64,000 nucleotides of DNA from Brachyspira sp949287565 (GTDB lineage Bacteria; Spirochaetota; Brachyspiria; Brachyspirales; Brachyspiraceae), in NCBI RefSeq assembly GCF_036997615.1, contig NZ_JAWLQA010000014.1; one strand, given 5' to 3'. The stretch's first letter is position 1. Every line of letters begins with the position of its first letter. The notes beneath the pieces were generated by a model that worked only from the letters and a program-made list of their open reading frames with translations, had not been told where the DNA came from and did no database searches. This document shows positions 8,708 through 17,172 of the stretch, in pieces. The position numbers and the translations under genes are program-made.

Positions 8708-9034
8708 TTATTTATGGTTCATTTTCAATATGTCAATAATCTCTTTTATTAAATTTTTTTCACTTATGGCAGTCATTAAATGATCCTGAGCATGTATAAA
8801 AAGTAAGTTTATTACAAAACTTTCACCATTAGCTTCTTTTGATATTAAATCAGTTTGGTATTGATGAGATTCTACTAATAATTTATCAGCTTCCTGCATT
8901 TTTTTATCGGATTCTTCAAATTTATTTTCTTTAGCAAGTCTTAAAGCCTCATAAGCTAAACTCTTACTTTCTCCAGCTAATGCTATAATAGGAAATACAT
9001 TTTCTTCCATAAATGTTTCATAATCTTGTGTCAT
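8708..9034 (-). CDS. PTS lactose/cellobiose-type IIA component
   Basis: 108 residues, the size of a free-standing IIA-Lac/Chb. It relays phosphate from HPr to IIB. The phosphoacceptor is most likely His81 in LLFIHAQDHLM, with His85 as the structural partner. The helical EALRLAKENKFEESDKKMQEAD segment is typical of the trimeric helical bundle. It is the last gene of the operon IIB-IIC-MupG-IIA, 20 bases after the MupG-like gene. The sugar cannot be read from IIA alone. Confidence 0.92.
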   Translation of the reverse strand: MTQDYETFMEENVFPIIALAGESKSLAYEALRLAKENKFEESDKKMQEADKLLVESHQYQTDLISKEANGESFVINLLFIHAQDHLMTAISEKNLIKEIIDILKMNHK

Positions 9035-9054
9035 AAGTAATAAACTCCGTAAAA

Positions 9055-10137
9055 TTATTCTCTTATAATAAATCTTTTAGCCGGACTTATATAATCTAGC
9101 AGAAATAAATATTCATCTTTAATTTTTCCTACTATATTAGTTCTTCCGGTGTTTTTTAAATCTTTCAAAGCTATTTGCATTTCTCCTGTATAACTTCCAT
9201 ATTCTGATGAGTCTATTAATATATCGCCTCTTTTTATATCAGAAACTGCATTAAATACTTTGAAATTATGCCCTTTATATTTTGCCCTTGTATCTGAAGA
9301 TCTTATAACATCAGCAGAAGCATCTAATCTGTTTTGATGAAGCATATCCAATACTATACTCTTTTCTTCTTTAGGAATCGAGTTAACTAATTCTGCTTTA
9401 AAAGTTATTAATCTCTTGTCCATATTATATAATGTTTTTAAAGTATTTTCATCTGCATAACAGTTAGCAATGAATACACAATCAACACCAAGAGCAAATA
9501 ATTCCATAGCCTGAGCATCTATAGGCATGTTTCTATGTTCTTCCAATGTGCAAATACCATCGCTTACAGGCCAAGGGCCGAAAGTAGCTTCTTTGGCATT
9601 AACAAATGCTGATGAACTTATAGAATATTTTTTAAAACGTTTCATGCTGCTTTTAAAAAGTGTTCTGTCAAGTCCTGTATATGCATGAGGATAGAAATTA
9701 TAACAGCCTATCAAATTATCAGTATTAGGATAATATTTCATTATATTATCAAGATAATCTGTATCATTGCTCATATTTAATTCTATTTTTAAATCGTATT
9801 CATTATATGTCATTAAACTTTCTTCATTACCTGTAAAGCCTAAATCTAATCTTACGCCCCAAGCTCCTAGTTTATGAAAAAAGTCAAGATTTTTATAATC
9901 TATATCCAAATGTTTGAATACTGCCGGAGATATATCCAAAGTAGTTCTTATGCCTTTTTCTTTAGCATAATTTATAATAGTTGAAAATTCATTTATTATT
10001 TCATCTTTGGATCTATCAACTGAAAGCAGACACATAAAACATCTGGTGAATCCATATTTAGAAGCCAAATCTATATAAGATTTATTATCTTCCATTTTTG
10101 AGTGAAAGGGGTAAATAGATATTCCTAACTCTTTCAT
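9055..10137 (-). CDS. DUF871/MupG-family 6-phospho-N-acetylmuramidase-like protein
   Basis: 360 residues. It begins with the family signature LGISIYPFHSK and continues as a TIM-barrel protein (GFTRCFMCLLS, LGAWGVRLDLGF, NFYPHAYTGLDR) with a small C-terminal domain. The characterised relative MupG of Staphylococcus aureus cleaves MurNAc-6-phosphate-GlcNAc in the cytosol. Its place between PTS IIC and IIA genes suggests that the PTS imports a phosphorylated disaccharide which this enzyme splits, possibly from peptidoglycan. The exact substrate is inferred. The start ATG is preceded by an AGGAG ribosome site. Confidence 0.85.
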   Translation of the reverse strand: MKELGISIYPFHSKMEDNKSYIDLASKYGFTRCFMCLLSVDRSKDEIINEFSTIINYAKEKGIRTTLDISPAVFKHLDIDYKNLDFFHKLGAWGVRLDLGFTGNEESLMTYNEYDLKIELNMSNDTDYLDNIMKYYPNTDNLIGCYNFYPHAYTGLDRTLFKSSMKRFKKYSISSSAFVNAKEATFGPWPVSDGICTLEEHRNMPIDAQAMELFALGVDCVFIANCYADENTLKTLYNMDKRLITFKAELVNSIPKEEKSIVLDMLHQNRLDASADVIRSSDTRAKYKGHNFKVFNAVSDIKRGDILIDSSEYGSYTGEMQIALKDLKNTGRTNIVGKIKDEYLFLLDYISPAKRFIIRE

Positions 10138-10192
10138 TTATAATATTCTCCTGTTTTTTTATGTTTTATTATTTTGCAATCATTTATTAATT

Positions 10193-11518
10193 TTATTCGT
10201 TATCTGGTAAAGTTTTAGCATAAGCATTTATGAAAGGAGTATATATCAAGTATGATAAGAATACTAAACATAAACTCAAAATCATAGCAGGAACACTCAA
10301 ATTAGTAGATAAGAAAGCTCCCAATGGACCAGGAGTTGTCCAAGGTACTAAAGAAACAATTTTTCCTACTATACCTATTTTTAAAACTGTATAGGCTATT
10401 ATAGCATTAATTATTGGTACGCCTATAAAAGGTATAAATAGTATAGGGTTCATAACAACAGGAGTACCGAACATAATAGGTTCATTTATATTGAATAATC
10501 CCGGTATAACTGAAAGTCTTCCTATAGATTTAAGATGTGCATTTTTGCTCAATGCCATAGCTATTGCTAAACCTAATGTAGCACCTGCTCCTCCTATATA
10601 TACATAAACATTGAAGAACTCTCCTGCTACTACTTTTGGTAAAGCCTCTCCAGCTTGTAAAGCTGCCTGATTCAAAGCTAAATTTGATAATGTTACTATG
10701 CTTATTATTGCATTTATTACATTAGCACCATGTATACCCACAAACCATAATATATGTATAATTAAAAGAAGTATTATAACCAATACTAAACTATCTGACT
10801 TTGACAATAAATGAGAAGTTATATTATCTATCAAAGCAGAAGTTAATATCTTCATATTCTTTTGTATTATTATATTTATTGTTTGGAATAATATTCCTAC
10901 AACAGCTATAGGTATAATGATTTCAAATGATTTTGCTATTGCAGGAGGCACAGAATCAGGAAGTTTTATAGTCATTTTTTTGCTTACTAAGAATTTGTAA
11001 ATTTCTATTGATATTATACCGCCTATTATAGCAGAGAATATTCCTTTAGCATCTAAAAATCTAGCATCTAATACATTTATATTGCTTCCGGCTTCTACTA
11101 AAAATATATTAGCGAAATCTTCAGCAACAGATAAAGCATTTGACTTAGCTGATATAAGCAAAAAAGCAAATAAGGATAAGAATCCTCCTGTAACAGTGCT
11201 TAAACTATAAGAGCCAGCCAAAGAATATCCTATACCATAAGCGACAAATAATGATAATAAGCCCATACTTACATTGAATATTTGAATGAAATGTCCTGAA
11301 AATGCAGTAGTGAAATTATCATACCAAGCCATATATAAAAAGCTGTTTTCATTTTTAAGAGGTAAGTTAAATATTAAAAGTATGAAAGAACCTACTATTA
11401 AAAATGGCGTAATATAATCAAATGCATCTTTTATTGATGTAAGATATCTATTATTTGATAATTTAGCTGCAATAGGAGCTATTTTATTTTCTATATAACT
11501 AATAATTTTTTCATTCAT
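10193..11518 (-). CDS. PTS lactose/cellobiose-type IIC permease
   Basis: 441 residues of integral membrane protein, the normal length for a IIC of the Lac/cellobiose family. It moves the sugar while IIB phosphorylates it. Family hallmarks are visible: FVGIHGANVINAI and GLFNINEPIMFGTPVVMNP, which carry the conserved substrate-site His and Glu. About ten hydrophobic segments are seen. It follows the IIB gene by 35 bases in the same operon and precedes the MupG-like hydrolase. Confidence 0.93.
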   Translation of the reverse strand: MNEKIISYIENKIAPIAAKLSNNRYLTSIKDAFDYITPFLIVGSFILLIFNLPLKNENSFLYMAWYDNFTTAFSGHFIQIFNVSMGLLSLFVAYGIGYSLAGSYSLSTVTGGFLSLFAFLLISAKSNALSVAEDFANIFLVEAGSNINVLDARFLDAKGIFSAIIGGIISIEIYKFLVSKKMTIKLPDSVPPAIAKSFEIIIPIAVVGILFQTINIIIQKNMKILTSALIDNITSHLLSKSDSLVLVIILLLIIHILWFVGIHGANVINAIISIVTLSNLALNQAALQAGEALPKVVAGEFFNVYVYIGGAGATLGLAIAMALSKNAHLKSIGRLSVIPGLFNINEPIMFGTPVVMNPILFIPFIGVPIINAIIAYTVLKIGIVGKIVSLVPWTTPGPLGAFLSTNLSVPAMILSLCLVFLSYLIYTPFINAYAKTLPDNE

Positions 11519-11553
11519 AATATATTTTTAAGTATAATAGCCTATTAAATAGA

Positions 11554-11859
11554 TTATAATGTTAAATTCAAAGCAAAATCTAATATTTTAGCTCCGTCCA
11601 TTTTTCCATAGTCTTTGAAATCTATAACATCTAAAGGTTTTCCTTTAGCATTAGCTTTTTTAGCTAATTCATCTTTAAGATATTTAACCTGAGGACCTAA
11701 TAGAAAAATATCGTAACTATCTACTAACTCTTCAAATCTTGAAACGCTTGCAGCTTCTATTTCAGCATCAATATTATCGGCTTTAGCTTTATCCTGCATC
11801 TTTTTTACTATCATACTGGTAGACATTCCAGCAGAACATAAAAGTAAAATCTTTTTCAT
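11554..11859 (-). CDS. PTS lactose/cellobiose-type IIB component
   Basis: 101 residues. The N-terminal P-loop LLLCSAGMSTSMIVKKM contains the phosphorylated cysteine at residue 8; this is the diagnostic motif of IIB-Lac/Chb. LLGPQVKYLKDEL is also typical. It is the first gene of the PTS operon and is divergent from a PRD-type regulator across 154 bases, which is the usual layout for regulator and target. The ribosome site is AAGGAG. Confidence 0.93.
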   Translation of the reverse strand: MKKILLLCSAGMSTSMIVKKMQDKAKADNIDAEIEAASVSRFEELVDSYDIFLLGPQVKYLKDELAKKANAKGKPLDVIDFKDYGKMDGAKILDFALNLTL

Positions 11860-12013
11860 TCTTTACTCCTTTTTTATTTTTGTATTAAGGATAATGTTTT
11901 TATAAAATAACTCAAACAATAAAATTGCAGTATTAATATGGTAATTTATTAGCTTTTTCTTTTTATGAAAAAGTATATAATAAAAACAAAAATGATACAA
12001 TAAAGTTATATTT

Positions 12014-13876
12014 ATGAATGTTAAGTATATAAAAGAAATATTATCATCGTTGTCGGCTGATTCATATATAACTGCTGAAGCCTTATCAAAACAATTAAAT
12101 GTCAGCGAAAAAACAATTAGAACAAAAGTTAAAGAAATTAATTATGAATTGCAGAAATTTAATATAAAAATAGAATCTAAACCAAGATACGGATATAAAT
12201 TAATATGCGATAATTATGATAATTTTAAATCTATAGATTTAATATTAAATATTAATAATGATATGGATTATAGAATTAGGATAATTTTCAAATATTTAAT
12301 AGAATTAGACAGCGAATATATAAAATCTGATGATATATGCGACTCTTTGGATATATCTAAAACTACATTGACAAATATATTAAAGATTATGGAATATAAT
12401 TTAAAATATCATAATCTTAAACTTGAGAGAAGACCTAATTACGGAATTAAATTGATAGGTAATGAATTTGATATAAGAAATTTTATAATATGTAATTATT
12501 TGAATGATTTCTTATATGAAAATAATATGAATGAAAAATTAATAGGAATAATTATAAATTTTCTTAATAAATATGAAATAAAATTTTCAGAAATTAATTT
12601 AGAAAATTTTATTCAGTATATCAATGTTTCAATAAATAGAATAAAGAATAATAAATTTATATGTAATAGTGAAAATGATATTATTAAAGATATAGCCGAA
12701 GAAATAAGATTATCAGAAGAATTAATAAATCAGATACAAAATGAAATTGATATAAAGTTTAATGAGGCAGAAATTTTATTTATAGCCATACATATAGCTT
12801 CTAAGAATTTATTTTCTATTAATGAAAATTATAATTCAGTGATACAGGATAAATTTTCAGATATAATTGATAAAATGCTTGATATGGTCTATAAAAATTT
12901 AAAAATAGATTTAAGAAATAATTTTAATTTGATACTTCTTCTTAATCAGCATATGATACCTTTGGATATAAGGATAAGATATAATATATTTCAAAAAAAT
13001 CCTATGCTTAATGATATAAAAAATAATTACAGTCTTTCATTTTTATTAGCTTCGGAAAGTGCAGCAATATTGAAGGACTATTATAACAAAGATATATCAG
13101 AAGATGAAATAGGATATTTAGCATTATTGTTTCAAATAGGATTGGAAGAAACGGTAGAAAGCATAAATAAAATGAATATATTAATAGTATGTGGAAGCGG
13201 TAAAACAACTTCAAATTTACTTGTTACAAAATATAGAAAAGAATTTAATGATTATATAGAAAATATTTATGCTGCGGATTTGATAGGATTAAAGGATTTT
13301 GATTTTTCTAAAATAGATTATGTATTTTCTACTGTTCCTATTAATTTGAAACTGCCTGTTCCAATAGTTTATATAAGTAATTTTTTAAAAAGCGATGATA
13401 TTATTAATGTGAAAAATACATTTGAATCTTTAAATAGAAATATTATTTTAGACTATTATAAAGAAGAAATGTTTACAACTGATATAAAAGGCGAAACTAA
13501 AGAAGAAATCATAAAAAATATATGTGAAGATATAAAAAAATATAAAAATATACCTGATAATTTTTATGAATTAGTTATGAAAAGAGAGCAATTAGCAGAA
13601 ACGGATATAGGTAATTTAGTAGCAATACCTCACCCTATAGAGGTTGTTACAAAAGATACATTTGTTTATGTTGCTGTATTGGATAAGCCTATATTATGGC
13701 AGAAGAATAATGTTCAAGTAATATTTTTGATTTCTGTATCAAATAAAAATGATGATTTGAAAAATTTTTATGAATATACTATTAATTTCCTTCTCAATGA
13801 AAACAGCGTTAAAAAATTAATAGAAAATAAAACTTTTGAAAATTTAATTTTTCTTATTAAAAGTAATTCAGAATAA
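12014..13876 (+). CDS. PRD-containing transcriptional regulator (LicR/BglG-type activator)
   Basis: 620 residues. By eye the order is: N-terminal HTH (ITAEALSKQLNVSEKTIRTKVKEI), second HTH (SDDICDSLDISKTTLTNIL), PRD1 with a His in LFIAIHIASK, PRD2 with a His in LNQHMIPLDIR, a IIB-like domain with Cys in ILIVCGSGKTTS, and a IIA-like domain with LVAIPHPIEVV. In PRD2 the usual second histidine of the IALHF-type motif appears as leucine (LALLFQIG). Such proteins switch sugar operons in response to PTS phosphorylation. It is divergent from the PTS operon and is the obvious candidate to control it. The following HPr gene starts 11 bases later. Confidence 0.92.
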   Translation: MNVKYIKEILSSLSADSYITAEALSKQLNVSEKTIRTKVKEINYELQKFNIKIESKPRYGYKLICDNYDNFKSIDLILNINNDMDYRIRIIFKYLIELDSEYIKSDDICDSLDISKTTLTNILKIMEYNLKYHNLKLERRPNYGIKLIGNEFDIRNFIICNYLNDFLYENNMNEKLIGIIINFLNKYEIKFSEINLENFIQYINVSINRIKNNKFICNSENDIIKDIAEEIRLSEELINQIQNEIDIKFNEAEILFIAIHIASKNLFSINENYNSVIQDKFSDIIDKMLDMVYKNLKIDLRNNFNLILLLNQHMIPLDIRIRYNIFQKNPMLNDIKNNYSLSFLLASESAAILKDYYNKDISEDEIGYLALLFQIGLEETVESINKMNILIVCGSGKTTSNLLVTKYRKEFNDYIENIYAADLIGLKDFDFSKIDYVFSTVPINLKLPVPIVYISNFLKSDDIINVKNTFESLNRNIILDYYKEEMFTTDIKGETKEEIIKNICEDIKKYKNIPDNFYELVMKREQLAETDIGNLVAIPHPIEVVTKDTFVYVAVLDKPILWQKNNVQVIFLISVSNKNDDLKNFYEYTINFLLNENSVKKLIENKTFENLIFLIKSNSE

Positions 13877-13887
13877 TAGAGGATTTT

Positions 13888-14154
13888 ATGACAGAGTTTA
13901 AATACATCATTAATAATATAAGTAATATACATGCAAGACCTTTAAGTGAACTTGCAAAAATAGCTAAAGACAGTAACTGTGAAGTATCCGTAAAAAAAGG
14001 TGAAAATTCTAAGGATTTAAAAAAGATTATAGGGCTTATACAGTTAAAATTGAAGGTAGGCGATGAGGTGGATGTCATTATAAATGGTAATAATGATGAT
14101 TTAGAGAATACTGCAAAAGAAAATATATATAACTTTTTTAAGCTGAATTTTTGA
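13888..14154 (+). CDS. HPr-like phosphocarrier protein lacking Ser46
   Basis: 88 residues, HPr size. The phosphorylatable His15 and Arg17 are present in NIHARP, so phosphotransfer from enzyme I to IIA should work. The position of the regulatory serine in Gram-positive HPr (LKSIMG) is lysine here (LKKIIG, residue 46), so HPr-kinase phosphorylation at that site is not possible. It lies 11 bases downstream of the PRD regulator with an AGGA ribosome site, and so looks like a system-dedicated HPr. Confidence 0.9.
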   Translation: MTEFKYIINNISNIHARPLSELAKIAKDSNCEVSVKKGENSKDLKKIIGLIQLKLKVGDEVDVIINGNNDDLENTAKENIYNFFKLNF

Positions 14155-14270
14155 TTAACATAATATTTTTATATTATATCACATTTTTATACTAGCTTTT
14201 TTATATAATTCATATTACAATTAGTAGTTTTATAAGTTATAAATGTATATTTTATTATGAGTTATGTTAA

Positions 14271-15746
14271 ATGCTATTTAATTCTAGAGATTTTTTAATA
14301 TTTTTTCCTATAACATTAATTTTGTATTGGATATTTCCAAAAAAATTAAGATATATTTGTTTGTTTATAGCAAGTTATATATTTTATATGTTTTGGAATC
14401 CTAAATATGCATTATTAATGGGTACTTCTACTATTGTAACTTTTTTAAGCGGCATATTAATAGAAAAATTAAAATATAAAAGAATAGTAGTGGCATTTAG
14501 TTTTATAATCAATATTGCTATACTTGTCTTTTTTAAATATTTTGATTTTCTTCTATTAAATATAAATATGCTTTTATCAGCATTAAATATACAATTAATA
14601 GAGAAGCCTTTTGATATTATTTTGCCTGTAGGAATATCATTTTATACATTTCAGGCATTAAGCTATACTATAGATGTTTACAGAGGTGAAATAAAGTCAG
14701 AAAAGAATATCATTAAATATGCTTTATTCGTATCATTCTTTCCGCAGTTAGTTGCAGGCCCAATAGAACGTTCAAAACATTTGCTAGGTCAAATACATAA
14801 CATGGATAAAATAAAAAGATTCGATTATCATAGAATAACGGAAGGGCTTATTTTAATGCTTTTTGGTTATTTTCAGAAAATGGTAATAGCGGATAGGGCT
14901 TCTATATTAGTAGATACTGTATTTAATAGATATTATATTTATAACACTACAGAATTAGCATTGTCAGCAATTCTTTTTGCTGTGCAGATATACTGTGATT
15001 TTGCTAGCTACTCGCTTATAGCAATAGGAACGGCAAAAGTTATGGGTATAGATTTAATGGAAAACTTCAATACTCCATATTTTGCAAGAAGCATAAAAGA
15101 GTTTTGGGGAAGATGGCATATATCTTTATCAACTTGGTTTAGAGATTATCTTTATATACCTTTGGGTGGAAATAGATGCTCAAAAATTAGAAGAAGTTTC
15201 AATATATTAGTAACATTTTTAGTAAGCGGACTTTGGCATGGAGCTAATTTTACTTTTATAGCTTGGGGTGCTATTCATGGTGTATGCTATTTAATAGAAG
15301 ATATTACATCAAAATTCAGAAATAATGTTTTAAATAAATTGGGTGTAAAAGTACAAAGTTTTAGTTTTAAATTTCTTGAAGTTATTATTACATTTATAAT
15401 AGTAGATTTAGCTTGGATATTTTTCAGAGCTGAAACTATACATGACGCTTTTTACTATATACAGAGAATGTTCACCAAAATAGATTTATGGCGTTTATTT
15501 GACGGTTCATTGTACAAATTAGGATTAGACAATTTTGAAATGAATATACTTATAATATCTTTGATAGTGCTTTTTTTAGTTGATTTGATAAAATATATAA
15601 AGAAAGAAACTATATATGAATTTTTAAAAAATCAATGTTTGTATTTCAGATGGGCTGTAATATTTTTCTTATTATTCTTCATTATAATATATGGAAAATA
15701 CGGTGCTGGTTTTGACCCTAAACAGTTTATATATTTCCAATTTTAG
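14271..15746 (+). CDS. MBOAT family membrane-bound O-acyltransferase (AlgI-like)
   Basis: 491 residues, multi-spanning. AlgI/DltB-type hallmarks are visible: LFFPITLILYWIFP at the start, LPVGISFYTFQALSYTIDVYRGE, LVAGPIERSKHLL, FWGRWHISLSTWFRDYLYIPLGGNR, and GLWHGANFTFIAWGAIHG with the catalytic histidine. These proteins pass acyl groups across the membrane to an extracytoplasmic partner that acetylates a polysaccharide. The SGNH-like protein at 17173 is the likely partner. The methyltransferase gene starts 11 bases downstream. Confidence 0.94.
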   Translation: MLFNSRDFLIFFPITLILYWIFPKKLRYICLFIASYIFYMFWNPKYALLMGTSTIVTFLSGILIEKLKYKRIVVAFSFIINIAILVFFKYFDFLLLNINMLLSALNIQLIEKPFDIILPVGISFYTFQALSYTIDVYRGEIKSEKNIIKYALFVSFFPQLVAGPIERSKHLLGQIHNMDKIKRFDYHRITEGLILMLFGYFQKMVIADRASILVDTVFNRYYIYNTTELALSAILFAVQIYCDFASYSLIAIGTAKVMGIDLMENFNTPYFARSIKEFWGRWHISLSTWFRDYLYIPLGGNRCSKIRRSFNILVTFLVSGLWHGANFTFIAWGAIHGVCYLIEDITSKFRNNVLNKLGVKVQSFSFKFLEVIITFIIVDLAWIFFRAETIHDAFYYIQRMFTKIDLWRLFDGSLYKLGLDNFEMNILIISLIVLFLVDLIKYIKKETIYEFLKNQCLYFRWAVIFFLLFFIIIYGKYGAGFDPKQFIYFQF

Positions 15747-15757
15747 GAGCTATAAAA

Positions 15758-16513
15758 ATGAGTGAAGTTAGAAAAAATTATTACGGCAGTCTTTGTACTG
15801 AAATGTATGAGATACTGCATGAAAAAGCACCTGAAGATGAATTAAACTTTTATCTATCTTATGCTGAAAAATGTAAAAAGATTTTAGAACCTTTATGCGG
15901 AAGCGGAAGATTTCTTATTCCATTTATAGAAAGAGGGTTTGACATAACAGGAATAGATATGTCTAATGAAATGCTTAAAAAACTAAAATTAAAATTTCCT
16001 GATGCAAAAACGGTTCATACTGATATTATGAAATATGATCCGAAAGAAAAATTTGATTATATATTTATTAGTTCAGGTTCAGTATCATTGTTTACAGATA
16101 TTGATATTTGCAAACAAATTCTAATAAGAATAAAGAAATGGCTTTTTGAAACTGGTAAATTTGTTTTTGCAGTTGATACAATAAAAAATAGATGTATAGA
16201 TGATAATGATTATAATATTGCTGTATCTGTCAAAACAAAAGAAAATTTTGAAATAGTACTTAAATCAAAAAATTATTATGAAGAAAAAACTCAAACTCAG
16301 TTCTCGCCATCAATTTATGAAATGTATAATAATACAGAATTGATTCAAAGTGAGTTTATGGATTTTCAGACGCACCTTTATAAATATGGTGAAATGGAGC
16401 AGTATTTAAAAGAAGTTGGATTTACTCAAGTTAAAACTTATTCTTCTTTTGAAAAGGAAATTGCAGTTAATGATCAATGTGATATGTTTTTATTTGAATG
16501 TAGTTTTTTATAA
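15758..16513 (+). CDS. Class I SAM-dependent methyltransferase
   Basis: 251 residues. SAM-binding motif I is ILEPLCGSGRFLIPFIERG, followed by the acidic ITGIDMSNEML and the DTI/FDYIFISSGS motifs of the Rossmann-like fold. The substrate cannot be assigned. The C-terminal half has the insert and YLKEVGF segment common in small-molecule methyltransferases of this type. It follows the MBOAT gene closely (GGAG ribosome site) and precedes a GNAT gene, so it is probably in the same transcript. Confidence 0.85.
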   Translation: MSEVRKNYYGSLCTEMYEILHEKAPEDELNFYLSYAEKCKKILEPLCGSGRFLIPFIERGFDITGIDMSNEMLKKLKLKFPDAKTVHTDIMKYDPKEKFDYIFISSGSVSLFTDIDICKQILIRIKKWLFETGKFVFAVDTIKNRCIDDNDYNIAVSVKTKENFEIVLKSKNYYEEKTQTQFSPSIYEMYNNTELIQSEFMDFQTHLYKYGEMEQYLKEVGFTQVKTYSSFEKEIAVNDQCDMFLFECSFL

Positions 16514-16535
16514 TTATTATAAATAAATATTTTTT

Positions 16536-17102
16536 GTGAAGAAAATTATGAAGCATAAGGGAACGATACAATTAGAAAGCAAAAGATTATTATTAAGAAG
16601 ATTTAAAACAGAAGATGCAAAAGACATGTATAATAATTGGGCTAGTGATGATGAAGTTACAAAATATTTAACATGGAAAACTCATGACGGTATTGATAGA
16701 ACAAAAATCATTTTGACTGAATGGACTAATCAATATTGTTATAAAGATTTTTATCAGTGGGCTATTGTATTAAAAGAAAATAATTTTTTAACAGGAAGCA
16801 TAGCCGTTGTTGATATGAATGATAGTATAGATATGATTAGTATTGGTTACTGCATATCGAAAAAATATTGGCATAAAGGCATTACATCGGAGGCTTTATC
16901 AATATTAATAAAATTCTTTTTTGAAGAGGTGAAAGTTAATAGAATAGAAGCTAAACATAATATTAATAATCCTAATTCCGGAAAGGTAATGCTTAAATGC
17001 GGATTGAAAAAAGAAGGAGTATTAAGAAGCATTTATAAAGATAATACAGGACTTGCTGATGCTGCAATTTACTCCATATTAAAAAATGAGTATTTTAATT
17101 AA
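16536..17102 (+). CDS. GNAT family N-acetyltransferase (RimJ/RimL type)
   Basis: 188 residues. It has the RimJ/L pattern: LESKRLLLRRFKTEDAKDMY at the N-terminus, IGYCISKKYWHKGITSEAL (acetyl-CoA loop) and the NPNSGKVMLKCGLKKEGVLR tail. The acceptor is unknown; relatives acetylate ribosomal protein N-termini or small molecules. GTG 16536 and ATG 16548 are both possible starts and neither has a clear ribosome site. The gene lies between the methyltransferase and the SGNH-like gene. Confidence 0.88.
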   Translation: MKKIMKHKGTIQLESKRLLLRRFKTEDAKDMYNNWASDDEVTKYLTWKTHDGIDRTKIILTEWTNQYCYKDFYQWAIVLKENNFLTGSIAVVDMNDSIDMISIGYCISKKYWHKGITSEALSILIKFFFEEVKVNRIEAKHNINNPNSGKVMLKCGLKKEGVLRSIYKDNTGLADAAIYSILKNEYFN

Positions 17103-17172
17103 AAAAGAGTTAAGAAAAAAGTTAAATTTTTAGTTTACATAATTTTATATAAAAATAATAGGCTTTTAGAAT

